From contig DIVA01000025.1 of assembly GCA_002435705.1 (NCBI GenBank), forward strand, positions 1 to 57,908: a stretch of 57,908 nucleotides of DNA, in the 5' to 3' direction. A program made the translations under genes and the position numbers. Shown piece after piece: positions 8,094 through 16,303 of this stretch. The notes under the pieces are model-generated. The model was not told the DNA's origin. It made no database searches and was given only the letters and a program-made list of their open reading frames with translations. Origin of the DNA: Bacteriovoracaceae bacterium UBA6144 (lineage in GTDB: Bacteria; Bdellovibrionota; Bacteriovoracia; Bacteriovoracales; Bacteriovoracaceae). Every line of letters starts with the position of its first letter. Position 1 is the first letter of the stretch.

Positions 8094-9109
8094 AGCGACG
8101 GATCCTAGGTATCGAAACCAGCTGTGATGACACTTCTGTCTCAATCGTTGAAGTCGACGGCGCAGAATCTAAGGTTAAAGTTTTACATAGCCTCAACTCA
8201 GAGAAGACTCTCGCTCGCTGGGGTGGAGTCGTACCGGAAATTGCTGCTCGTGAACATGTACGAGTGTTAGCAGGCCTGATTGAGCTCACTGTTAAAGATG
8301 CAGGTCTAAATTATGACGAGATAAGTGATATTGCTGTGACTGCCCAACCTGGCTTGATTGGAGCATTGCTTACGGGACTGAATGCAGCTAAGACTCTTGC
8401 GCTTTTGCATGAAAAACCTATCACTCCAGTGCCCCATCTTTGGGCCCATCTAGAAGCCATCCACCTCACTGAAAAAGTGAACTATCCCTACCTGGGTTTG
8501 CTGATTAGCGGAGGGCACACTCTGATCGTACTAGTGAAAAATCATGAGGAGTTTGAAGTGCTCGGTCAAACACTTGATGATGCAGCTGGGGAAGCCTTTG
8601 ATAAAGGCGGAAAACTTCTGGGGCTTGGATATCCCGCAGGAAAGATCATTGATGAGAAGGCAAAAACGGGAAACCCAAAAGCATTCGAATTTCCCATCTC
8701 CTACATGCGTGATCGCCCTGGCAAGATGTCATTCTCTGGATTAAAAACGGCCCTTCGTGTTTTTCATGAGAAGAACCCTCGCGCTGACATTCATGACGTG
8801 TGCGCCTCTTATCAACACGCCATCATCATGACACTTAAAGATAAAATGAAAGAAGTCATGAAACTACACCTTCTGCAAGAGCTACCTGTTGTGGTCGGTG
8901 GAGGGGTCGCGTGTAACTCGTACCTGCGCCAGGAATTCACAAAAGCGTTTCGTAAATCCTTTTTCGTCGCTCCCAAGTACTGCACCGACAACGCGGCGAT
9001 GATTGCTTTCTGGGCGGCACTAAATCCCAACGCACAGGTAACCTACCCTGATTGCCTGAGTCTCGATGCAAAAAGTAAGATGATCGCAAAACCACCGATG
9101 AGAAGTTAA
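8090..9109 (+). CDS. tsaD: tRNA N6-threonylcarbamoyladenosine transferase TsaD
   Basis: A 339-residue ASKHA-fold enzyme starting LGIETSCDDTSVSIVEVDG, with the metal-binding HLWAH pair (two His, near residue 117), LLISGGHTLIV and the C-terminal VVGGGVACNSYLR. TsaD transfers threonylcarbamoyl to A37 of ANN-decoding tRNAs with TsaB/E/C. It starts at a GTG that overlaps the stop of the cytochrome gene, with AAAGG about 6 nt upstream. It leads a translation-related run: tsaD, rsmA, smpB. Its stop overlaps the rsmA ATG by one base. Confidence 0.97.
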   Translation: MKRRILGIETSCDDTSVSIVEVDGAESKVKVLHSLNSEKTLARWGGVVPEIAAREHVRVLAGLIELTVKDAGLNYDEISDIAVTAQPGLIGALLTGLNAAKTLALLHEKPITPVPHLWAHLEAIHLTEKVNYPYLGLLISGGHTLIVLVKNHEEFEVLGQTLDDAAGEAFDKGGKLLGLGYPAGKIIDEKAKTGNPKAFEFPISYMRDRPGKMSFSGLKTALRVFHEKNPRADIHDVCASYQHAIIMTLKDKMKEVMKLHLLQELPVVVGGGVACNSYLRQEFTKAFRKSFFVAPKYCTDNAAMIAFWAALNPNAQVTYPDCLSLDAKSKMIAKPPMRS

Positions 9110-9912
9110 TGGCGACATTTCCACAAGCCGATAAAAAATTTGGTCAACACTTTCTCCACTCGCCCCATGTGATAAAAGCAATTACTCAAGACGTTCCGAG
9201 CTTTGAGTTTGATGCCATTATTGAAGTGGGTCCAGGGCCTGCAGTCTTAACTCCCCATCTTAAAGCTCATGCAAAGCCACTCTATCTCTTTGAAATGGAT
9301 AAACGCTTCCGGGAGACTCTTGAAGCTGTGGTGGGTGCTGACCACCTGACCCTCACAGACGCACTTGAAGTAAATTGGGAAAATTTTCTAAGTGAGCGCA
9401 ACATTCGATCCGCATGGTTGGTTTCAAATCTTCCCTACAACGTCTCCGTCCCCCTGACGATTTCATTTATGCAATGTCCGCGCATCACCAAGATGACTCT
9501 GATGTATCAAAAAGAAGTGGCGGAAAAATTTCTACCCCGTGAGCAAAAGAACTCCATGAGTTCACTTTTTGCACTGGCTTCAATATTTTTTAAGACCAAA
9601 AGATTAGTGGACGTGCCTCCCGGAGCTTTTCAGCCTCCTCCCAAAGTCATGAGCCAAGTCTTGAGCTTCGAGCGCAAAGTGGAGCCTTTGGTAGAGCTCA
9701 AGGACTGGAACGCTCTAGAAGAGTTTCTGCGCCTTGTGTTTCAAAATCGTCGCAAACAGCTGCAAGGTATTCTCAAAGAGAGGATCGAGAAAAATCTCCT
9801 CGATGAATTTTGGAGAGACAATCAGATCCCCTCCACCATCCGTGCAGAGGCTTTGACCCTCACCGATCTCCTGAAACTCTGGCAACTAGACCGAAAGTCT
9901 AGGATCGACTAA
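9109..9912 (+). CDS. rsmA: 16S rRNA dimethyladenosine transferase RsmA (KsgA)
   Basis: A 267-residue SAM-dependent methyltransferase: KFGQHFLHSP at the N end, SAM motif IIEVGPGPAVLT, catalytic motif NLPYNVS and a C-terminal helical rRNA-binding domain (VFQNRRKQL). It dimethylates two adjacent adenosines near the 3' end of 16S rRNA during 30S maturation. The usual GPGxGxLT reads GPGPAVLT here, a mild change. It is coupled to tsaD through a TAATG overlap, and smpB follows after 9 nt. Confidence 0.95.
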   Translation: MATFPQADKKFGQHFLHSPHVIKAITQDVPSFEFDAIIEVGPGPAVLTPHLKAHAKPLYLFEMDKRFRETLEAVVGADHLTLTDALEVNWENFLSERNIRSAWLVSNLPYNVSVPLTISFMQCPRITKMTLMYQKEVAEKFLPREQKNSMSSLFALASIFFKTKRLVDVPPGAFQPPPKVMSQVLSFERKVEPLVELKDWNALEEFLRLVFQNRRKQLQGILKERIEKNLLDEFWRDNQIPSTIRAEALTLTDLLKLWQLDRKSRID

Positions 9913-9921
9913 ACTAGGCCC

Positions 9922-10371
9922 ATGGGTATTAAAGTCATTGTGAAAAATTCGAGGGTGGGCTACGACTTCTTTCTAGAAGAGAAGTATGAGGCTGGTCTTG
10001 TCCTTCAGGGAACTGAGGTTAAGAGCCTGCGCAATGGTAAAGCGACACTGGCCGAGGCTTTTGTGATGATTGATGGCAAAGGCGAGGCCTGGCTGTATAA
10101 CATGAATATTCCTCATTATACGCACGGCAATATTCATAACCACGAAGAAGGTCGCAAACGAAAATTATTGCTTCATAAAGACCAGATCAACGATATCAAT
10201 AAACGCATGGCACAAAAAGGTCTGACTTTGGTCCCTACTTCCCTTTATTTCAAGGACTCGCGGGTCAAATGTGAAATTGCCTTAGCTAAGGGCAAAAAAC
10301 TCTATGATAAACGTGACGCTTCGGCTAAAAAAGATGTAGAGCGAAAGTTAAGACAGGGACAATACGAATGA
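9922..10371 (+). CDS. smpB: SsrA-binding protein SmpB
   Basis: A 149-residue tmRNA partner with the OB-fold start VKNSRVGYDFFLEEKYEAGL, the conserved GTEVKSLRNGKATLAEAF, and the basic C-terminal tail (KKLYDKRDASAKKDVERKL) that enters the mRNA channel of stalled ribosomes. It works with tmRNA in trans-translation; no ssrA gene was seen in this window. The ribosome site is weak (TAGG, 3-4 nt from the ATG), and the stop overlaps the next gene by 4 nt. Confidence 0.97.
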   Translation: MGIKVIVKNSRVGYDFFLEEKYEAGLVLQGTEVKSLRNGKATLAEAFVMIDGKGEAWLYNMNIPHYTHGNIHNHEEGRKRKLLLHKDQINDINKRMAQKGLTLVPTSLYFKDSRVKCEIALAKGKKLYDKRDASAKKDVERKLRQGQYE

Positions 10372-10709
10372 TGAATCAGGTCGAATCACCACTGCGTCAA
10401 TTACATCATCTTAATGAGCCACGCCTTTTTACTCACGAAGAGGCCCTTGAGTTATTACCACTGCTCATTATTATCACAACACGCACCAAGAAAGAGCTGA
10501 ATAACCTCAACGCTCAGCTCGCCTACTTTAAAAATAGTCCTGAAAAAACCAATATGATCCAAGATCGCATCAACGGCAGCATCCAAACTTGGACAGAAAA
10601 GATCCGCCGCTTAGGAGCTATCCCTGTTTCATTGTGCAAAGTAAAAATTCCTGGTCATGGGAATCAGTATTTCTGGGAATACCCGGAACCAAAACTTTTC
10701 CTCAGCTAG
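10368..10709 (+). CDS. DUF2203-type protein
   Basis: A 113-residue soluble protein. RLFTHEEALELLPLL at the N end, a helical middle and the C-terminal VKIPGHGNQYFWEYPEPKLF fit DUF2203, a small family of unknown function. The typical C-terminal 'W.xGEPxI.x.H' is loosely kept as YFWEYPEPKLF. The first ATG overlaps the smpB stop; a second ATG follows directly, so the true start is one of the two. Confidence 0.7.
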   Translation: MMNQVESPLRQLHHLNEPRLFTHEEALELLPLLIIITTRTKKELNNLNAQLAYFKNSPEKTNMIQDRINGSIQTWTEKIRRLGAIPVSLCKVKIPGHGNQYFWEYPEPKLFLS

Positions 10710-11213
10710 ATGCTCGCCACACTTAGATCCCTTCCCCTCAGAAAAACTCTTATCATCGCTGCTCTCTCAGCTTTTGCCCTCGATATTTTAAGCTCAGCCT
10801 ACTTCATCGAGTATTGGCAAGCTCAGGGTCTCTCCTCTCGCTTCGTCTCTCTCTCACTTCTCACGCAAGGTGGAAGTCGTGCTGATTTTGATCTGCACTT
10901 TATTGCTGAACTTGAAGGGATGGTAGAGAACACCGCGAGATTTATTCTCATGATCTTTCTGATCGTGAACGCTGTCTTTTATGCTTATTTGCCCTTTCAA
11001 AAGAAATGGTCCTGGCAGTATGCCTTAACTTACACCTCGACGGCTTCACTCTTCTGTTTAGTCACAGCGCTCGAGCGACCGAATGTTTCAACTGTTTTTT
11101 CCGCTTATAATATTCTCGCCATTTTTCTATATGCCTTGTTGGCGCTGGTTTTATGGAGCAGAAAATCAGAAGTGCAGGAGAAGGGTTTTCGCTTTAAAAG
11201 CGCGGAACAATAA
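10710..11213 (+). CDS. Polytopic membrane protein, unknown function
   Basis: A 167-residue protein with about four hydrophobic helices (near residues 12-32, 74-97, 103-120 and 128-150) and a basic C-terminal tail. No family is recognised. It begins at the base after the DUF2203 stop and is probably the last gene of the pal-tsaD-smpB operon. Its last 20 nt overlap the convergent gene at 11194-12141, and no terminator is visible there. Confidence 0.7.
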   Translation: MLATLRSLPLRKTLIIAALSAFALDILSSAYFIEYWQAQGLSSRFVSLSLLTQGGSRADFDLHFIAELEGMVENTARFILMIFLIVNAVFYAYLPFQKKWSWQYALTYTSTASLFCLVTALERPNVSTVFSAYNILAIFLYALLALVLWSRKSEVQEKGFRFKSAEQ

Positions 11214-12141
11214 AATTTCCGCCGTCCGCATTGCCCCATTCGGGAATAGGTTGGAGTTGATTGAGCAGGACTCCCTGTCCAGCGAGGGCCAGCAGGAACG
11301 AATCAAAGGCTTTGGGATTTTTAATCAACATTTCTAGGTCACGGTCGTAGATAAAAAGTTTCAACTGCTCCTCGATCCCGCGGATGAGAGTCTCCCGTGC
11401 CATCGCTTGGAGATCTAAATCGAAGAGCTGCAGGAGCTGGAACTTCCCCACGAGCCGCGAGCGATAGAGCTCTAAGAGCACAATCTGAATACTCGACTCG
11501 TGCAGTTCAAGGCTTGTGGGCAGATGGCGCACCAGATACTTCAGTCGCGCCAGCAGCATGACCGATACATGCCCGTAGGAGTCGTAGCTGGTTTTAAAAA
11601 TATTTAAGAGCTGGTCGTAGTAGTTTTCCCAGATCCAAAAATCAATAGGCCGATGCCAGTACGGAATGAAGCCTTTGCGCAGCTTGCGCTTAAACGAGCG
11701 CGACAAAATGTGTTGGTTAGATGTCTTATGCAGAAGATCCCGTGACCAGTCCATCTCGAGAGCCGCTTGCCGGGCCTGCTCGTAGCGCTTAGGATTTTCT
11801 TTCTCCATCTGAGCATCAACAGAGAGCAGACTGTGCATCTCACTTCTCACGGCCTGCACGGAGGGCTGCGGACAAACATTTGCGCCGGGACACTGGAGCT
11901 TACAGGTTTGGCAAGGTGGTCCAGAGAGAGGAAAATCCACAATAAGTTTTTTAAGACCATACTGCTCCACCCAAGAGGTGATGATCTCATCGCGGTCTTG
12001 AATCTCTTCGTCTTTTACCTGATGAAGAGATTTTAAAAACCAGCGGTTTCTATCCGGGTAGTGCTCGAGGAGACAGAAAAAGAAATTCTCTCGGCGTCCA
12101 CCACCAAGAGAGAGGCCGGCGACACTGCCTTGGTTATGCAC
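11194..12141 (-). CDS. Unknown protein with N-terminal Cys cluster
   Basis: A 315-residue soluble protein. The N-terminal part (GLSLGGGRRENFFFCLLE, KKLIVDFPLSGP) looks like an RNase-H-like beta sheet with an acidic strand end, as in predicted nucleases such as DUF429, but I cannot confirm this. PPCQTCKLQCPGANVCP (near residues 95-111) holds four Cys that could bind zinc or an Fe-S cluster. The second half has many aromatic and basic residues (KGFIPYWHRPIDFWIWENYY). It starts at GTG inside the last codons of the GHMP kinase gene (8-nt overlap), so the two are coupled. Confidence 0.65.
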   Translation of the reverse strand: MHNQGSVAGLSLGGGRRENFFFCLLEHYPDRNRWFLKSLHQVKDEEIQDRDEIITSWVEQYGLKKLIVDFPLSGPPCQTCKLQCPGANVCPQPSVQAVRSEMHSLLSVDAQMEKENPKRYEQARQAALEMDWSRDLLHKTSNQHILSRSFKRKLRKGFIPYWHRPIDFWIWENYYDQLLNIFKTSYDSYGHVSVMLLARLKYLVRHLPTSLELHESSIQIVLLELYRSRLVGKFQLLQLFDLDLQAMARETLIRGIEEQLKLFIYDRDLEMLIKNPKAFDSFLLALAGQGVLLNQLQPIPEWGNADGGNFIVPRF

Positions 12142-13156
12142 GAGGGAGTGGAGCTTCGATTTTAAAATCGAGTCTCTTCATGTTGAAGCGAAAGATGTAA
12201 CTGTTTAACACTTCATTTGAAAGACCGTTGTGGGTCAGGATGAAACATCCCCCACCACCAGCACCACACATCTTAAGTCCCACCTTATGGCCATCTTTCA
12301 GAAGCTCATCGGCGAGGTCACGGATCTTATCCGTCACAATGGAGGGGAAGAGTTTCTCTCGCGCTTCGCCTTCGAGACCGATCAGCTCGAGTACACGCTT
12401 AAAGTTTTTCTCTTTGAGAGCACTACGAGTCTGACTAGAAATTTCTGCAATGGCTTTTAAGCCCTCAACCACTTCTGGTCTGCGGTCAAAGAAGCCTTTG
12501 TAGACTTCCCAGTTGTTGATCCCCGATGCTCTTGAGAGCCCGGAGTACACGAGCGCAATGTGCCCTTCCAGAAAACTCTTGAGTTCATCTGAGTAGTGCT
12601 GCTCGATGATCACGTCACCTTCGACGCCTCTCAGGGCGAGCACACCACCGACGAGGGCCGGAAAATAATCTTGGTAGCCGGCCATGCCTTGATTGAGGAT
12701 GCGTGACTCTACGCCTTTCACTCGTTGCACGGCTTTCTTCACTTCAAAACCAGCTCCAGTGTAGCGTGCCAGTGCTTTATACAAAGTCACTCCCATCGCT
12801 GAAGATCCACCTAAGCCTGAGCCCGCAGGAGCCCCACTTTTCAGAGTGACTTTAATATTCTTATGGATGTTAAACAGATGTAAAATCTGCACTACAAAGG
12901 TCATCTCTTTAAAGCGGTCCGTGTAGAGGATGTTGTCTTCTGTTAATTCTGATTCTTCAAAGCGGTAGGTCTTATTGTAGTCAGCAGAGTGGATCTCGAT
13001 CCCCGGATGATTGGTTGTCTCGAGCTCGACGTGTGCCTTGAGGCCCGTGGCGACGTTCAGGGTCCAGACGTCTTTGAGGATAAGATTGATCGGTTCGATA
13101 TCAAGTGTGCCGCCAACGAGATCAACACGCACTGATCCTGATTCAGTTACCTGCAT
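12134..13156 (-). CDS. GHMP-family small-molecule kinase
   Basis: A 340-residue kinase with the three GHMP motifs: VRVDLVGGTLDIEPINL at the N end, the phosphate loop GAPAGSGLGGSSAMGV (near residue 110), and the C-terminal KMCGAGGGGCFIL. The family phosphorylates sugars or mevalonate-type alcohols. The start resembles heptose-7-phosphate and fucose-type kinases more than homoserine kinase, but the substrate is not certain. The ATG at 13156 lies inside the hpt 3' end (14-nt overlap). The longer upstream frame to 13255 is rejected because it is hpt read in another frame. Confidence 0.85.
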   Translation of the reverse strand: MQVTESGSVRVDLVGGTLDIEPINLILKDVWTLNVATGLKAHVELETTNHPGIEIHSADYNKTYRFEESELTEDNILYTDRFKEMTFVVQILHLFNIHKNIKVTLKSGAPAGSGLGGSSAMGVTLYKALARYTGAGFEVKKAVQRVKGVESRILNQGMAGYQDYFPALVGGVLALRGVEGDVIIEQHYSDELKSFLEGHIALVYSGLSRASGINNWEVYKGFFDRRPEVVEGLKAIAEISSQTRSALKEKNFKRVLELIGLEGEAREKLFPSIVTDKIRDLADELLKDGHKVGLKMCGAGGGGCFILTHNGLSNEVLNSYIFRFNMKRLDFKIEAPLPRA

Positions 13157-13673
13157 TGAGCACACCGATGTAAGGGAGTTCGCGGTAGCGACCGGCATAA
13201 TCGAGACCGTAGCCGATGACGAATTTATCTTCAATCTCAAAACCCAGATAATCAATCTTCACTTGGTGCTTGAGTTTAGCGGGCTTAAAGAGAAGTGAAG
13301 CAAGCTTCACGGATTTTGGCTTTCTAAGGGCGAGCATGCCCATCAGCGTTTGAATCGTCAGACCAGTGTCCACAATATCTTCTACCACCAAGACATTCTT
13401 GCCTTCGATGTTAGAGGTGATATCCATATCTAAACGGACGTCGCCCGAGCTCTGAGTGCCGTCACCGTAAGAAGACAAGGAGATGAATTCAAGATTCACA
13501 GGACGCTTAATTTTTTTAATGAGATCACTGCAAAACATGAAGGCACCCTTCAGCACGCAAATCACAACAAGGTCCTCTTGTCCGTATTCACGAGTGATAG
13601 CTTCACCAAGAGCTTCAATTCGGTGAGCGATTTCTTCTTCTGAAATCATCACTTCAGGGGTGTACATTTCCAT
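13143..13673 (-). CDS. hpt: Hypoxanthine phosphoribosyltransferase
   Basis: A 176-residue purine-salvage enzyme with the PRPP-binding motif VLVVEDIVDTGLT, the N-terminal VVICVLKGAFMF loop and FVIGYGLDYAGRYRELPYIG near the C end. It converts hypoxanthine or guanine plus PRPP into IMP or GMP. GGAGG lies 6 nt before the ATG. Placement after tdk groups two nucleotide-salvage genes, which fits a predator recycling host nucleotides (inference). Confidence 0.96.
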   Translation of the reverse strand: MEMYTPEVMISEEEIAHRIEALGEAITREYGQEDLVVICVLKGAFMFCSDLIKKIKRPVNLEFISLSSYGDGTQSSGDVRLDMDITSNIEGKNVLVVEDIVDTGLTIQTLMGMLALRKPKSVKLASLLFKPAKLKHQVKIDYLGFEIEDKFVIGYGLDYAGRYRELPYIGVLNAGN

Positions 13674-13703
13674 TTTCTGCCTCCAAGGGGTGGAAGCAGT
13701 ATT

Positions 13704-14324
13704 TTAGTGGCCTAACTGTGCGGTGGCCACACGCTTTTCTTCGTCGAGAGGAAGGAGCGCCTGTTCTTCATCCACTTCGTTTTGATAATGAGCACGACAT
13801 CGTGCTTCATAAGCATCCGTTTCACCTAAAAGCACCTGCTCTTTACTCTTTGAGAGGCGCTGAGAGCGCACGGCAGAAGCTCCACAAACCGTACAGATGG
13901 AATGGATCTTAGTCACGTCGTCAGCAATGGCCAACAGTTGAGGAATAGGTCCAAAAGGCTGGGCGCGGTAGTCCAAATCCAGGCCCGCACAAATGACACG
14001 GCAGCCACGAGCAGCTAATTTCGTGACAACGGTAATAATCGAATCATCAAAGAATTGAATCTCATCAATCGCGACCACACGAGTAGAATCTTTAAGACGG
14101 ATAAGTATGTCCACCGCACTCTCGACCGGCTCAGCTTTCATGGCCTGAGAAGAATGGCTTACCACCTCTTCTTCGGCATAACGTGTATCCATAGAGGGCT
14201 TAAAAATTTGAACGCGCTGTTTGGCGATCTGGGCGCGTTTGACACGACGGATGAGCTCTTCTGTCTTACCAGAAAACATGGGACCGCAAACGACTTCAAT
14301 CGAACCGGAAAATTGTGGCATCAT
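13704..14324 (-). CDS. tdk: Thymidine kinase
   Basis: A 206-residue type II thymidine kinase: P-loop GPMFSGKTEELIRR, VVAIDEIQFFDDSI, the lasso region GLDLDYRAQPFGP, and Cys residues of a structural zinc site (SICTVCGASA, EARC). It phosphorylates thymidine for DNA synthesis. The open frame extends to 14438, but the two adjacent ATGs at 14324/14321 give the normal family length (E. coli 205). No strong ribosome site was found. hpt follows about 30 nt downstream. Confidence 0.93.
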   Translation of the reverse strand: MMPQFSGSIEVVCGPMFSGKTEELIRRVKRAQIAKQRVQIFKPSMDTRYAEEEVVSHSSQAMKAEPVESAVDILIRLKDSTRVVAIDEIQFFDDSIITVVTKLAARGCRVICAGLDLDYRAQPFGPIPQLLAIADDVTKIHSICTVCGASAVRSQRLSKSKEQVLLGETDAYEARCRAHYQNEVDEEQALLPLDEEKRVATAQLGH

Positions 14325-14456
14325 TGCAATAATTCTCTCTGGGGGTGTGAGACTCCGAGCATCCCTTGATTCGGAAAAGATGACAATTGCTCTTGGATAA
14401 TATTTACCCCGCAAACTACCGAATGCCCGTGGCCGCAAGAAAATGTAGGCCAGTCA

Positions 14457-15104
14457 TTAGCCTGCAATTAAATAAAAAATTCCTAAGGCCAAAAGACTGA
14501 CACCCATAAGCATAACGACGGTTGGTGTCATGAGGATTAAAAAAGCGAGGCTACGACTGGCGCCAAGCTGATGACGACAGCCAATATAGAGCAGAATCAT
14601 CCAGGAAATTTGCTGAAAAACCACTCCAATAATCGGCACGACGAGAAAGAAATTTGAACTGAGTGCCACACTTGTTATATCTCGCACCAGCTCATCACGA
14701 TCACCTTCAACTTTAAGCCAATTGGCAAAAAGCTTTAAAACAAAATTCCAAAGCTCCGTACTAATGAGAGTGAGAATAGGAAAAAAAACAAGATCCAGAG
14801 CGGTTGAAAAGATCAAAAAATAATAAGGAAAAAGCCCTGCTTCCACATCCACCAAGGCGTAGAAGAAATCATTAGAATTTTGGAAATGAAGAAAGAGATG
14901 CATCATTAAATTGGCGAGCATCAGACGAGAGAGACCTTGGAGGATGGCAAAACTCCACGAGATACCTATCTGCACTCCCACTTCTGGATAGGGCAGTTCA
15001 CGGTCAGCATAAGGGGCCACTCCAAATCTCATCCAATCCAGCATCAGCTTGGGTCGAAGCAGACAAAGAGCATAACTGTGTAGATAGGGATAAATGGCCG
15101 TCAT
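14457..15104 (-). CDS. Polytopic membrane protein (Yip1-like), end of the gld-type operon
   Basis: A 215-residue protein with about five membrane helices. The start (YLHSYALCLLRPKLMLDWMR) and spacing of helices are reminiscent of bacterial Yip1-domain proteins, but the match is loose. Its ATG overlaps the stop of the DUF4340 gene by 4 nt, so it is co-translated with the GldF/GldG/GldA set. No catalytic motif was seen. Confidence 0.7.
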   Translation of the reverse strand: MTAIYPYLHSYALCLLRPKLMLDWMRFGVAPYADRELPYPEVGVQIGISWSFAILQGLSRLMLANLMMHLFLHFQNSNDFFYALVDVEAGLFPYYFLIFSTALDLVFFPILTLISTELWNFVLKLFANWLKVEGDRDELVRDITSVALSSNFFLVVPIIGVVFQQISWMILLYIGCRHQLGASRSLAFLILMTPTVVMLMGVSLLALGIFYLIAG

Positions 15105-16303
15105 GGCACCAGCTTAACAGAATCTAGTGAAAAATCCAGCGGTGAGTCTTTCGGCAGTCGATAAGTCCATTCAACTCCAGTTTCACAGTCGCGAATCAAC
15201 CAACTCTCCTGACTCCTTTGCAGGCGATACTTGATTTGATTGATATTCATTTCAATACTTCCCGCCTCAGAAATACATCCAGAATGGATGCTTATCAGAT
15301 CAAAACTTTGCTTCGTTTCTAGAAATTCTTTGAAAATTTGAACCGCCTGGTCACTGAGCTTCGGGAGAAAACTAAGTGCCTCTTCAGGAGTTTTGAGTTG
15401 CATAAGAAATGGTTTATCTATCAACCGCTCAGGAAAAGTTTTTACCAGATCACTACTAGGCTCGTTGAGTGGATAGGCTTTTTTTAGACTATCAATCCAA
15501 ACATAAACAAGATCAACTTGAGGATGCTTAAAGAACTCCCACTCTTCAACGCTGCCATCAGGTTGAGTGAGAGACCAGTTTTCGATGATGTTAATTCCTT
15601 TAGGCTTCTCTTCTTTGATCTCTCCTAAAATTTCTAAAGACTGGAGACCGGCCACAAAACTTTTGATGAGCTCATTGCCCCAAAAACGCTTCGAGAGAAT
15701 AACTGGATCCAAACGAACATTACCTTTTGAGAAAAGTAGAAAACCTGAACGTCTGAGAACGTAAAAGAGTCGCGTCTCTTGCCAGCCGTGCTCAGGAAAC
15801 TTTAATAGATCAGTCGTGCGTTGATATTTGGCTTGGCGAAGTACGTTCTCATTATCTCCCACGGCCATCGAGCCCAAATCATCCAGCTCCATCACATAGA
15901 CATCTGGGTCGCCCTTGAGGGAGAGATAAAAGCTATCCATGGCTGGAGACATTTCACCCCACTGAAGCTCTAAATCATTGATTTGAACCACAATATTATT
16001 AGCAAAAAAACTCTCTCGCTCGGGAGGACTCTTTATCACCCGCTGGATCTTTATGGACTCGAGAGAGCGATGAAGTTCGTCTAACAACTCAGCTCTCAGG
16101 ACTATGCCTTTTGAACTCTGCCAGTGAGAATTTTCAAATCGAAGAGTCGCCTGTGGAAGCTTATAGAGAGTCGGATTTCTTAGTGCCGCCTGTAACTTCT
16201 TTTCAAGTTCAAAACTCTCACTAAACTGACCACTTTCGGTCAGCATCCAAGTCAGACCAAGTAGAGCGCAGAGAATTGTGAACAGTGCTAAAATCTTTTT
16301 CAT
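15101..16303 (-). CDS. DUF4340-type membrane-anchored protein
   Basis: A 400-residue protein with a single N-terminal membrane helix (about 4-20), then a large extracytoplasmic part with beta-rich repeats (LVLRRSG-type strands, DPDVYVMELDDLGSMAVGDN). Proteins with DUF4340 typically follow GldG-type genes in Bacteroidetes, deltaproteobacteria and cyanobacteria, and their role is unknown. It overlaps gldG upstream and the Yip1-like gene downstream by 4 nt each, which indicates one complex. Confidence 0.75.
   Translation of the reverse strand: MKKILALFTILCALLGLTWMLTESGQFSESFELEKKLQAALRNPTLYKLPQATLRFENSHWQSSKGIVLRAELLDELHRSLESIKIQRVIKSPPERESFFANNIVVQINDLELQWGEMSPAMDSFYLSLKGDPDVYVMELDDLGSMAVGDNENVLRQAKYQRTTDLLKFPEHGWQETRLFYVLRRSGFLLFSKGNVRLDPVILSKRFWGNELIKSFVAGLQSLEILGEIKEEKPKGINIIENWSLTQPDGSVEEWEFFKHPQVDLVYVWIDSLKKAYPLNEPSSDLVKTFPERLIDKPFLMQLKTPEEALSFLPKLSDQAVQIFKEFLETKQSFDLISIHSGCISEAGSIEMNINQIKYRLQRSQESWLIRDCETGVEWTYRLPKDSPLDFSLDSVKLVP

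Noticed and set aside
11767..12036. Plus-strand frame antisense to the Cys-cluster gene
   Set aside because: No ribosome site, and the composition is that of a shadow frame.
12134..13255. Longer GHMP kinase start at 13255
   Set aside because: The extension is hpt read in another frame; ATG 13156 starts right at the first conserved strand.
13704..14438. Longer thymidine kinase start at 14438
   Set aside because: The added 38 residues are unlike any Tdk, and the ATG pair at 14324/14321 gives the normal length.
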